Source: Methanosarcinales archaeon
GTDB lineage: Archaea; Halobacteriota; Syntropharchaeia; Alkanophagales; Methanospirareceae
DNA: 6,042 nt
Direction of reading: 5' to 3'
Assembly: GCA_025464645.1 (NCBI GenBank)
Contig: JAODGF010000022.1
Location: 1 to 6,042, forward strand
Every line of letters starts with the position of its first letter. The stretch's first letter is position 1. The position numbers were made by a program, and so were the translations under genes. Of the stretch, positions 1 to 4,867 are shown in pieces. The notes below the pieces were generated by a model. The model was not told the DNA's origin. It searched no databases and was given only the letters and a program-made list of their open reading frames with translations.

Positions 1-626
1 ACCGCAGCACTTTGCAATGCGTTTACTGCTCTTCGCATATCGCCCATCGAAACATAGTTTATTGCTTCTATGGCTTCTTCTGTCAACTTCAAGCCCTCCA
101 TATCCGCGATATACTTTATACGAGATGCGATTGCATCGTAAGATAGTAATTTGAATCTGTACACTGAACATCTTGATTGTATGGGTTCTATTATTTTGGA
201 TGAGTAGTTACAACTAAGTATAAACCGACAGGTACCCGAATATCGCTCCATTGTCCTTCTCAGTGCAGACTGTGCTGCATCAGTCAAAGCATCTGCCTCG
301 TCGAGGAAGATGATTTTGAATGCAGCATTACCAATGGGCATGGTTCTTGCAAAGTTCTTTATCTGGTTGCGAACCACTTCTATCCCCCTTTCGTCACTCG
401 CATTAAGCTCAGTAAAGTTCTCTGCCCATGTATCGCCATAGAGTTCGCGCGCCATAGCAACAGCAGCGGCTGTTTTACCCACTCCGGCGGGTCCGGAAAA
501 GATGAGGTGAGGTAAGTTTCTTCTCTTAACATAAGACTGAAGGTTATTTATTATGGCATTCTGCCCTGCCACATCTTCCAACTTCCTCGGTCTGTATTTC
601 TCAGTCCATATCTCTTCTCTTTCCAT
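1..626 (-). CDS. rfcS: Replication factor C small subunit (clamp loader ATPase), partial: C-terminus beyond the window edge
   Basis: An open frame reads leftward from an ATG at 626-624 and leaves the window after 208 codons, so roughly the last third of a usual ~320-residue protein is missing. The N-terminus MEREEIWTEKYRPRKLEDV is the typical RFC box II start. The AAA+ motifs are complete: Walker A GPAGVGKT at residues 45-52, Walker B with the DEAD box at 109-112, the SRC arginine-finger motif at 151-153, and a sensor-2-like stretch GDMRRAVNALQSAA at 195-208. By family knowledge, RfcS with RfcL forms the ATP-driven complex that loads the PCNA sliding clamp at primer ends during replication and repair. 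Archaeal RFC genes often carry inteins at Walker A; none is present there or elsewhere in the visible part. It is divergent from the MarC-family gene and shares a 53-bp upstream region with it. The assignment is firm; the unseen C-terminal collar domain cannot be assessed. Confidence 0.96.
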   Translation of the reverse strand, partial: MEREEIWTEKYRPRKLEDVAGQNAIINNLQSYVKRRNLPHLIFSGPAGVGKTAAAVAMARELYGDTWAENFTELNASDERGIEVVRNQIKNFARTMPIGNAAFKIIFLDEADALTDAAQSALRRTMERYSGTCRFILSCNYSSKIIEPIQSRCSVYRFKLLSYDAIASRIKYIADMEGLKLTEEAIEAINYVSMGDMRRAVNALQSAA

Positions 627-679
627 TGGTTGAAATAAAAAGACACAAGCAAATAATATAAAATACAACAAAAGATATT
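627..679. promoter_or_regulatory. Divergent promoter region for rfcS and the MarC-family gene
   Basis: The 53 bp between the two divergent start codons is almost entirely A/T. It contains AATAATATAAAATA at about 651-664, a TATA-like element readable on both strands (TTTTATATTATT on the minus strand). It lies 20-35 bp before each start codon, the distance expected if archaeal transcripts begin at or just before the start codon. Neither gene has a visible Shine-Dalgarno site, which fits leaderless or short-leader messages. The sequence gives the position and composition; promoter activity is inferred. Confidence 0.5.
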
Positions 680-1279
680 ATGGATATAAATCTGTTTTCT
701 GGAGTGCTGTTGGTGAAAGCATTTATTATGCTATTCGTGATAATGGACCCTTCGGGTAATATTCCCATATTTATGGCGTTAACAAAAGGTATGAGTGAAA
801 GTGGAAGGAAAAAGGAGCTTAATTATGCGGTTCTGGTTGCTACGATTCTCCTCCTCTTGTTTGCCTTTCTGGGAAAGATTATTCTATATATGCTGGGCAT
901 AACCACTTATAGCTTTATGATAGCGGGCGGCATCCTCCTTTTGTTCTTCTCCCTTGACCTTTTAAGAGGTGAGCACAAATATATAGCCGGCGGCGAATCA
1001 GGAGCGGGAGTAGGAGCAGTTCCGTTGGGAACTCCTTTGCTCGCCGGTCCAGGTGCTATAACGGCGGTCATGGTGATAATACAATCCTGGGGTGCTTTTG
1101 TGGTTCTTTTTGCTATTTTCGCTGCGGTCATCGCAACAAGGCTGGTATTGGGGCAATCAGAAAGGATATATCAGATATTGGGAAAAGTAGGGTCAGAAGT
1201 GTTAAGCCGTGTAATGGGGATAATAGTAGCGGCAATCGCGATAGAGTTTATTGCGGGAGGTATAATAGGGATGACATAA
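680..1279 (+). CDS. MarC-family integral membrane protein
   Basis: This encodes a 199-residue, strongly hydrophobic protein, the usual size for the MarC (UPF0056) family of about 200-220 residues. The family signatures MDPSGNIPIF (residues 22-31) and GTPLLAGPGAIT (117-128) are both present in their normal places, each near a membrane segment. Segments lie at about 8-31, 48-72, 77-95, 119-139, 137-156 and 176-197, giving a probable six-helix topology. The family was named from the Escherichia coli mar locus, but its link to multiple antibiotic resistance has not held up and its substrate is unknown. No transport role should be assumed. The ATG at 680 is the natural start: it immediately precedes the conserved hydrophobic N-terminus and has no Shine-Dalgarno site, only A-rich sequence. 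It is probably monocistronic, followed by the short T-rich run CCTTTTTCTT just after the stop and then a tRNA gene. Confidence 0.93.
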   Translation: MDINLFSGVLLVKAFIMLFVIMDPSGNIPIFMALTKGMSESGRKKELNYAVLVATILLLLFAFLGKIILYMLGITTYSFMIAGGILLLFFSLDLLRGEHKYIAGGESGAGVGAVPLGTPLLAGPGAITAVMVIIQSWGAFVVLFAIFAAVIATRLVLGQSERIYQILGKVGSEVLSRVMGIIVAAIAIEFIAGGIIGMT

Positions 1280-1335
1280 ACCTTTTTCTTGAACAGAATA
1301 TTTTTGCAAAAACTAAATTAAATATTGAAAAAAAA

Positions 1336-1409
1336 GCCTCGGTAGCTTAGCCTGGATGAGCGGCTGACTTGTAATCAGCAGGTCGAGGGTTCAAATCCCT
1401 CCCGGGGCT
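1336..1409 (+). tRNA. tRNA-Thr, anticodon UGU
   Basis: The 74 nt fold into a full cloverleaf. The acceptor GCCTCGG (1336-1342) pairs with CCGGGGC (1402-1408), including one T-G pair. The D stem is GCTT/GAGC. The anticodon stem GCTGA/TCAGC encloses loop CTTGTAA, giving anticodon TGT (1370-1372) for threonine ACA codons. The variable loop is five nucleotides. The T stem GAGGG/CCCTC has loop TTCAAAT. The discriminator base is T, as in archaeal tRNA-Thr. CCA is not encoded and there is no intron. AT-rich sequence around 1296-1306 and 1314-1326 may hold the promoter, but neither is a clear TATA box. The 3' half of the gene is also the antisense of the end of the radical SAM reading frame. Confidence 0.96.
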
Positions 1410-2610
1410 TTATGAAACTCTTCCCTCCCACAATTTTACTCCATCTCTTATAGTCTTTCAACTTCCATGCACCTGCCTTTCCAAGGTCTTCTATCCCGCA
1501 TTTATTCCTTTCTTTTTCTCTTCCCCTTCTCTTACCAAGATGATAACACCTCAGGCAATTACCATCGCAGCCTTCAACAGGCGAAAAAATCTCCTCCCGC
1601 CTGACATAAATGGGTATATCTATCCCTTCGCAGTTTCTGGAAGTCATAAACTCCCGGTTAAGCCCTCTAAATTTAAATTTAGATGGCGATTCATGCCCTT
1701 TTTGTAACCTTACCTGCTCAAATTCCATACATAAACTCATCGTCACTCCCTTTTTATCGCAAATCTCTTTAACCATTTTGAACAGCTTTCGCCTGTATTC
1801 TATCCGCGCATGCTTCCTGCCACTCATCTCCTCCACGTACAATCCCTCGTATTTCTTCCTTGTCTCTTTCCCGAACTCATGCTCTATATGCTCGTAAATC
1901 TCGTGCTCCATCGTCTTCGGTATGTCCAGGCAACTTGCTATTACATGCGATGCACCAGCATCAACCACCGCTTTGACCAATGCTTCAAGTTCCTCTTTCT
2001 GACTTGTTATAAACGGCAAAATAGGGTCTATCCGACAAACAGCGAAAATGCCACGATTGGAAAGCCGCTCTATGTTTCTTATTAGCTCCTCGGTACTCGC
2101 ACCTCCTGACATCATTCTTCCCCTCTTATCTTCATCCAGAGTTAAAATGCTGACCTGCCCGAAGGAATGCTCCTGCTCTGCAAGCAACCTCATCGCCTTA
2201 TCGCTTATCACACCCTTTGTTACCACCTCTACCGGAATGTTCCGACGCACAAATGCAGCCATGATTTTCTCTGTAAGTTGATACCGCTCGTTTATCGGCT
2301 GAAAGGGGTCGGTCACAGGGGACAAATAGCCACAGCTCGCGACTCTTATCGAGTCCAGTTGCTTTGCTACGACCCTATCAAAGTCCTCGAACACGGTAAT
2401 CACGCCACGCTTACGAAATAAGTCGAAATATCCCGGGAATGCATGTGCGTAGCAAAAGAAGCAATCATGGCTGCACCCATTGTAGGGGTTTATCAGCAGT
2501 CTCTCCGAGGTACACTCTCTGTTTCCATGAGGCTCTATGCCATTCCACCATCCGTGTATTTCCTTTTTGGAGTGAACAAGCCGCAATCGCGCAAAATCTT
2601 GTGGACACAC
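1375..2610 (-). CDS. SplB-like radical SAM protein (spore photoproduct lyase-related family)
   Basis: This 411-residue frame has the radical SAM [4Fe-4S] motif C46-X3-C50-X2-C53 within INPYNGCSHDCFFCYA, the form seen in the SplB-related group (COG1533). Downstream features of the fold include YLSPVTDPFQPIN and VEVVTKGVISDKA. A second trio, C348-X3-C352-X2-C355, near the C-terminus could bind another cluster. Members reductively cleave S-adenosylmethionine; the substrate here is unknown, and a true spore photoproduct lyase role is unlikely in a non-sporulating archaeon. The first usable start is a GTG at 2610-2608; TTG at codon 9 is the alternative, and no ATG lies before the cysteine motif. 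It has no Shine-Dalgarno site and a palindrome directly abuts the start. The stop (TGA, 1377-1375) and residues 401-411, PREGFEPSTC and the preceding K, are antisense to the tRNA-Thr gene, so the exact C-terminus deserves caution. Family is sure, function is not. Confidence 0.88.
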   Translation of the reverse strand: MCPQDFARLRLVHSKKEIHGWWNGIEPHGNRECTSERLLINPYNGCSHDCFFCYAHAFPGYFDLFRKRGVITVFEDFDRVVAKQLDSIRVASCGYLSPVTDPFQPINERYQLTEKIMAAFVRRNIPVEVVTKGVISDKAMRLLAEQEHSFGQVSILTLDEDKRGRMMSGGASTEELIRNIERLSNRGIFAVCRIDPILPFITSQKEELEALVKAVVDAGASHVIASCLDIPKTMEHEIYEHIEHEFGKETRKKYEGLYVEEMSGRKHARIEYRRKLFKMVKEICDKKGVTMSLCMEFEQVRLQKGHESPSKFKFRGLNREFMTSRNCEGIDIPIYVRREEIFSPVEGCDGNCLRCYHLGKRRGREKERNKCGIEDLGKAGAWKLKDYKRWSKIVGGKSFIKPREGFEPSTC

Positions 2611-2635
2611 TTTTTCTTTTTAGAAAAAAGAAAAA
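2611..2635. repeat. Perfect A/T palindrome abutting the radical SAM gene start
   Basis: The arms TTTTTCTTTTT (2611-2621) and AAAAAGAAAAA (2625-2635) are exact inverted copies around the 3-nt centre AGA. Directly next to it is the GTG start codon of the minus-strand radical SAM gene, so in that message the hairpin would end at the initiation codon. The centre TTTT-AGA-AAAA is the same as in the palindrome just after the tRNA-Gly gene (4830-4854), suggesting the same family. An 11-bp A/T palindrome can also arise from low-complexity drift. Confidence 0.6.
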
Positions 2636-2682
2636 CTGCTAAAAGAAAAACTTTCAAAATTCACCGATTCTTGAGCAGATTC

Positions 2683-2691
2683 TTTTATATA
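2683..2691. promoter_or_regulatory. TATA-like element between the radical SAM gene and the membrane protein gene
   Basis: TTTTATATA at this site matches the archaeal TATA-box pattern. It lies 28 bp before the ATG at 2719, so the plus-strand transcript would begin within a few bases of the start codon. Read on the minus strand, TATATAAAA could serve the radical SAM gene with a leader of about 50 nt that includes the 2611-2635 palindrome. The element is seen; use in either or both directions is inferred. Confidence 0.5.
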
Positions 2692-2718
2692 GCGGATATA
2701 TTAAGTTAAATTGAGTTG

Positions 2719-3258
2719 ATGAAGCCCATGGAGAACGATAAAAAAGCGAGGGATAAAAAAGAGAAGGAGAAAGCAGAATATGCAGAAGGGTTAAAAAAGA
2801 CGCTAACCCCGCTTCTATTTGGCGTTCTCGCGGGCATTATATGCTTTTTAATATTTGTTTACACCCCGTATTTAGTTACTACGAACGGGGGTTTACAAAA
2901 AGACCTGGATAACGGTACCATTCCAGAAAACTTGTTAGATATGTTTGAAACAAAGGGCAGCCCACTTTCTGACAATGTCTCCATCACGAAGGGGAGCAAT
3001 GACAAATGGCTGATAAATGATGAAGAAAATAAAAACACATACTTTATCAGGGAAAAAGCGGAAAAGCTAAATATTTACTTGCCTCCCACATCGGAAGACT
3101 GGTTGCTCATCGCCATACTTCTGATCCTGGTGCAGAAATTCGTGTATCCTCTCTTACATACAAGCATAAAAGGAGCAAAAGATTGGATTTACATCTCGTT
3201 TATGACTCTCTTCTGCTGGTTTATTGGCTTTACATTATTGTTGATGCTTTTATTCTAA
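2719..3258 (+). CDS. Conserved-looking membrane protein of unknown function, three predicted membrane helices
   Basis: I do not recognise this family securely. From the ATG at 2719 the protein has 179 residues. Residues 5-27 are highly charged and lysine/glutamate rich, probably a cytoplasmic helix or coiled coil. A first membrane segment spans about 29-50. Next comes a polar domain of about 75 residues (51-126) with no cysteines. Two closely spaced segments follow (128-146 and 156-179), separated by the short loop HTSIKGAKD, and the protein ends directly in the last helix. The polar domain is probably outside the cell, with the charged N-terminus inside. The start is uncertain: TTG (2716), ATG (2719) and ATG (2728) are in frame; 2719 best suits the TATA-like element 28 bp upstream, and no Shine-Dalgarno site helps. 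It converges on ruvC with a 10-bp gap, so the two are not one operon. Confidence 0.8.
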   Translation: MKPMENDKKARDKKEKEKAEYAEGLKKTLTPLLFGVLAGIICFLIFVYTPYLVTTNGGLQKDLDNGTIPENLLDMFETKGSPLSDNVSITKGSNDKWLINDEENKNTYFIREKAEKLNIYLPPTSEDWLLIAILLILVQKFVYPLLHTSIKGAKDWIYISFMTLFCWFIGFTLLLMLLF

Positions 3259-3270
3259 AAAGCTCTTTTT
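3257..3270. terminator. Possible bidirectional termination site between convergent genes
   Basis: AAAAAG and CTTTTT form a short inverted repeat around a 2-nt centre, overlapping both stop codons of the converging membrane protein and ruvC genes. On each strand it gives a T run right after the stop, which suits archaeal termination at oligo-T. The stem is too short and weak to count as a proper hairpin terminator. Confidence 0.35.
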
Positions 3271-3757
3271 AATCCCGGTTTTTACAAGTACCTTGCAGAA
3301 GTATATGAGTAGCTGCGATAGCAAGGGCATCGGTGACATCATCGGGCTTTGGCGTTTCCTCCAACTGAAGTAGCTCCTTCACTTTGCTCGCCACTTCGCT
3401 CTTCGTTGCTCTACCATATCCGGTTATAATACTTTTCACTTCTGAAGTGTTATATTCATATGCTGGTATGTCGGCGATAGCCGCAGCTAAAAGGCAAACT
3501 CCACGTGCTTGACCAACGCTTAACGCTGTTTTCACGTTAATATTGAAAAAGATTTTCTCGATTGCCATGTCATCAGGCATCTTCTCTTTTATCACCGCAA
3601 GCAAATCTTCATATATCTTTTTTAATCTCCCTTCTTTTGGTTGACTCGGAGTCGTCTTTATATATCCAAAATCAATTGATTTTAACATCCCGTGGTTGAA
3701 CTCAACAACACCCCATCCTGTGCGAGCAGTTCCCGGGTCTATTCCAATTACACGCAT
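3269..3757 (-). CDS. ruvC: Crossover junction endodeoxyribonuclease RuvC (Holliday junction resolvase)
   Basis: The 162-residue protein is close to the bacterial RuvC length (about 160-175). It starts MRVIGIDPGTARTGWGVVEF, the first beta strand with catalytic D7. The other acidic residues fall in the expected spots: E67 in AIEKIFF, and D140 and D143 in KPDDVTDALAIA. F70 sits three residues after E67, as does the base-stacking phenylalanine of E. coli RuvC (F69). The helix GQARGV (82-87) is also conserved. RuvC dimers cut four-way DNA junctions symmetrically using two magnesium ions. All catalytic residues are intact, so it should be active. Most archaea rely on the unrelated resolvase Hjc, and no ruvA or ruvB lies within view, so this copy probably works without the bacterial RuvAB motor or descends from a transferred gene. 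The start ATG (3757-3755) leaves almost no residues before the first strand, which supports it. It is divergent from csl4. Confidence 0.95.
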   Translation of the reverse strand: MRVIGIDPGTARTGWGVVEFNHGMLKSIDFGYIKTTPSQPKEGRLKKIYEDLLAVIKEKMPDDMAIEKIFFNINVKTALSVGQARGVCLLAAAIADIPAYEYNTSEVKSIITGYGRATKSEVASKVKELLQLEETPKPDDVTDALAIAATHILLQGTCKNRD

Positions 3758-3844
3758 AAATAATATAATAAATAGAGAAAAAGCAAACTAATAATAAAGT
3801 GAGAGAAAAGAAGAGGAAGACGAAAGCAGGGGGAGTAAGTTTAA
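3758..3844. promoter_or_regulatory. Divergent promoter region for ruvC and csl4
   Basis: The 87-bp spacer has an A/T-only half next to ruvC (AAATAATATAATAAATA at about 3758-3774, and AATAATAAA near 3790-3798) and a purine-rich half next to csl4. For csl4, the A/T block would place transcription start about 45-60 bp before the ATG. For ruvC, TTTATTATT on the minus strand (about 3790-3798) is about 35 bp before its ATG. GGAG at 3832-3835, 9 nt before the csl4 ATG, is one of the few Shine-Dalgarno-like sites in the window, so csl4 probably has a leadered message. Confidence 0.5.
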
Positions 3845-4408
3845 ATGGGGAAAGACAAAGGAATTGTGGTTCCAGGGGATTTCTTGGGCACTACCGAGGA
3901 ATTTATGTTGGGAAGAGGCGTATATGATGAAGCAGGGAATTTATATGCCTCCCAGATAGGGGAAGTCAGCATAAGTGATAGAAGGGTCATAAATGTCCTG
4001 CCTGTCGTGGGAACACCACCAGTGCTCGAAGAGGGTGATGTAGTCATAGGCAGAATAGAGGATATAAAGGACACTGTTGCTATTGTGAGTATAGCGTGCG
4101 TGAAAGGGAAGGAGGAGCGAGAAATTGCCGCCTCTACTCAGGGGGTTATTCATATATCAAACGTAAAAAAGGGGTATGTAAGTGAATTGAAGCAGGAGTT
4201 TGGTTATCTTGATGTGGTAAAGGCGAAAGTGATAGACACAAAGACATTGAGACTTAGCACAGAAGAGCGGGATTTGGGCGTGATAAAAGCGATGTGTATG
4301 AAGTGCAAAGGGAATCTGAAGAGGAAAGGGAATGTATTGACATGTGAGAGATGTAAAAGGGTAGAAACGAGAAAAATAGCCGATGATTATGGCAAGGGCT
4401 TGATTTAG
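3845..4408 (+). CDS. csl4: Exosome complex RNA-binding cap protein Csl4
   Basis: This 187-residue protein has the full archaeal Csl4 plan. An N-terminal domain opens with VVPGDFLGTTEEF and GRGVYDEAGNLYAS (residues 8-36). A central S1-type RNA-binding domain runs from GDVVIGRIEDI (64-74) through GVIHISNV (100-107) to LRLSTEERDLGVIKA (135-149). A C-terminal zinc ribbon uses C151, C154, C167 and C170. Csl4 sits on the cap of the archaeal exosome (Rrp41-Rrp42 ring) together with or in place of Rrp4 and helps recruit RNA substrates and DnaG for 3'-to-5' decay and tailing. The ATG at 3845 has GGAG 9 nt upstream and yields the expected N-terminus. The stop TAG is backed by an in-frame TAA two codons later. 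rpoL starts 8 bp after the stop, so the two genes are almost certainly cotranscribed; a csl4-rpoL neighbourhood is common in archaea as far as I know. Confidence 0.95.
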   Translation: MGKDKGIVVPGDFLGTTEEFMLGRGVYDEAGNLYASQIGEVSISDRRVINVLPVVGTPPVLEEGDVVIGRIEDIKDTVAIVSIACVKGKEEREIAASTQGVIHISNVKKGYVSELKQEFGYLDVVKAKVIDTKTLRLSTEERDLGVIKAMCMKCKGNLKRKGNVLTCERCKRVETRKIADDYGKGLI

Positions 4409-4416
4409 GTGTAAGT

Positions 4417-4722
4417 ATGAGTATGGAAAAGGGGAACAGGAAGCTAAAGGTGCTGGAGAAGAAGGAGAAAGAGGTGAAGATAGAGATAGAGGGAGAGGAC
4501 CATACACTTTTAGCTCCTCTCACATCAAAGCTGTTGGAGAATGAAAAAGTTTACATCGCAACCTATAACATCAAACATACGCTGATGAGCAACCCTGTTT
4601 TGTACGTAAAGATGAGGGAAGGGGACCCGATAGAGGCGGTGAAGTCCGCTGCTGCTTCACTGGCGTCAGAATTTGAGGAGTTTGGGTCGCTGTATAAAAA
4701 AGCGAAAGCGGCAATAGTCTAG
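4417..4722 (+). CDS. rpoL: DNA-directed RNA polymerase subunit L
   Basis: The 101-residue product (family usually 85-100) has the RpoL hallmarks: GEDHTLLAPLTSKLL at residues 26-40 and IKHTLMSNPVLYVKM at 52-66, followed by a C-terminal helix with PIEAVKSAAASLASEFEEF. RpoL is the counterpart of eukaryotic Rpb11 and the alpha N-terminal domain; with RpoD it forms the assembly platform of archaeal RNA polymerase. Two in-frame ATGs are possible, at 4417 and 4423. GGTG at 4408-4411 overlaps the csl4 stop and lies 5 or 11 nt before them, so the choice is open. The stop TAG (4720-4722) lies inside the downstream tRNA-Gly gene, on the same strand, with a second in-frame TAG at 4726. The last four codons and the stop overlap the acceptor and D-arm sequence of the tRNA by 15 nt in total. 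Confidence 0.95.
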   Translation: MSMEKGNRKLKVLEKKEKEVKIEIEGEDHTLLAPLTSKLLENEKVYIATYNIKHTLMSNPVLYVKMREGDPIEAVKSAAASLASEFEEFGSLYKKAKAAIV

Positions 4723-4743
4723 CGGTAGGACACGGGCTTCCCA

Positions 4744-4795
4744 ACAAACTTTTTTTTTAAAAAAAAGTTTGATCAAAAAGAGAAGGATGGGAAAT
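4744..4795 (+). other. Archaeal tRNA intron at position 37/38
   Basis: The intron lies at the canonical site between tRNA nucleotides 37 and 38. The central 4-bp helix pairs TTCC (4738-4741) with GGAA (4790-4793). The 3-nt bulges are CAA (4742-4744) and ATA (4794-4796). Cutting after the second bulge base on each side, as the archaeal splicing endonuclease does, gives exactly the exons of an intact tRNA-Gly. The outer helix is the anticodon stem. The inner helix is weak, only C4745-G4789 and A4746-T4788 before mismatches, because a perfect palindrome (4745-4771) directly adjoins the 5' bulge. Boundaries are well supported; they come from hand folding. Confidence 0.88.
4745..4778. repeat. AT-rich palindromic repeat, copy 1, inside the tRNA-Gly intron
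   Basis: CAAACTTTTTTTT (4745-4757) and AAAAAAAAGTTTG (4759-4771) are exact inverted copies around one T, followed by ATCAAAAA. The tail TTTGATCAAA (4768-4777) is itself a perfect palindrome. The AAAGTTTGATCAAAA tail is shared exactly with copy 2, 80 bp downstream, and the copy makes up most of the intron. Confidence 0.8.
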
Positions 4796-4829
4796 AGCCT
4801 GTAACCCGGGTTCGAACCCCGGTTGCCGC

Positions 4830-4859
4830 ATCAAACTTTTAGAAAAAGTTTGATCAAAA
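4830..4859. repeat. AT-rich palindromic repeat, copy 2, abutting the tRNA-Gly 3' end
   Basis: ATCAAACTTTT (4830-4840) and AAAAGTTTGAT (4844-4854) are exact inverted copies around AGA, followed by CAAAA. The left arm begins with the discriminator base of the tRNA, so the pre-tRNA trailer would fold into this hairpin immediately after the mature 3' end. Its weak T run may also end some tRNA transcripts. Confidence 0.8.
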
Positions 4860-4867
4860 CGCTTCGC

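Larger units (their letters stand above)
4708..4830 (+). tRNA. tRNA-Gly, anticodon CCC, with a 52-nt intron
   Basis: Exons 4708-4743 and 4796-4830 join into a 71-nt tRNA. The acceptor GCGGCAA pairs fully with TTGCCGC (4823-4829) and the discriminator is A. The D stem is GTCT/GGAC. The anticodon stem CGGGC/GCCTG (4733-4737/4797-4801) includes one G-T pair, and the rejoined loop TTCCCAA gives anticodon CCC (4740-4742) for glycine GGG codons. The variable loop TAAC has four nucleotides. The T stem CCGGG/CCCGG has loop TTCGAAC. CCA is not encoded. The 5' end overlaps the last 15 nt of rpoL on the same strand, and the T13-A14-G15 of the tRNA is the rpoL stop codon. No convincing separate TATA box precedes it (TATAAAAAA at 4693-4701 is too close), so it may be cut from an rpoL transcript. 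Confidence 0.95.

Noticed and set aside
465..510. Intein in RfcS at Walker A
   Set aside because: GPAGVGKT is uninterrupted and the frame continues normally through the DEAD and SRC motifs.
907..1131. Minus-strand 74-codon frame opposite the MarC-family gene
   Set aside because: It lies entirely within a clear MarC-family gene and has no homology or start signal that I recognise.
1610..2709. Plus-strand open frames opposite the radical SAM gene (1610-1897, 1810-2085, 2048-2281, 2167-2421, 2439-2642, 2443-2709)
   Set aside because: All are shadows of the strongly supported minus-strand gene, overlap one another, and have no recognisable protein features.
2713..2730. Box C/D guide RNA suggested by TTGATGAAG
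   Set aside because: The box C match starts with T in place of a purine, no box D (CTGA) lies at a suitable distance, and the bases are the start of a coding region.
3841..4507. Minus-strand open frames opposite csl4 and rpoL (3841-4074, 3941-4153, 4157-4507, 4254-4523)
   Set aside because: They lie opposite well-identified genes, have serine/proline/leucine-rich low-complexity translations, and show no domain or initiation signal.
4693..4701. TATAAAAAA as the tRNA-Gly promoter
   Set aside because: It lies only about 8-15 bp before the tRNA 5' end, so transcription would begin inside the tRNA; it also encodes part of the RpoL C-terminus.
4708..4830. tRNA-Gly broken by an insertion, making a pseudogene
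   Set aside because: The insertion falls exactly at position 37/38, and the bulge-helix-bulge cut sites restore a complete cloverleaf, so it is an intron.
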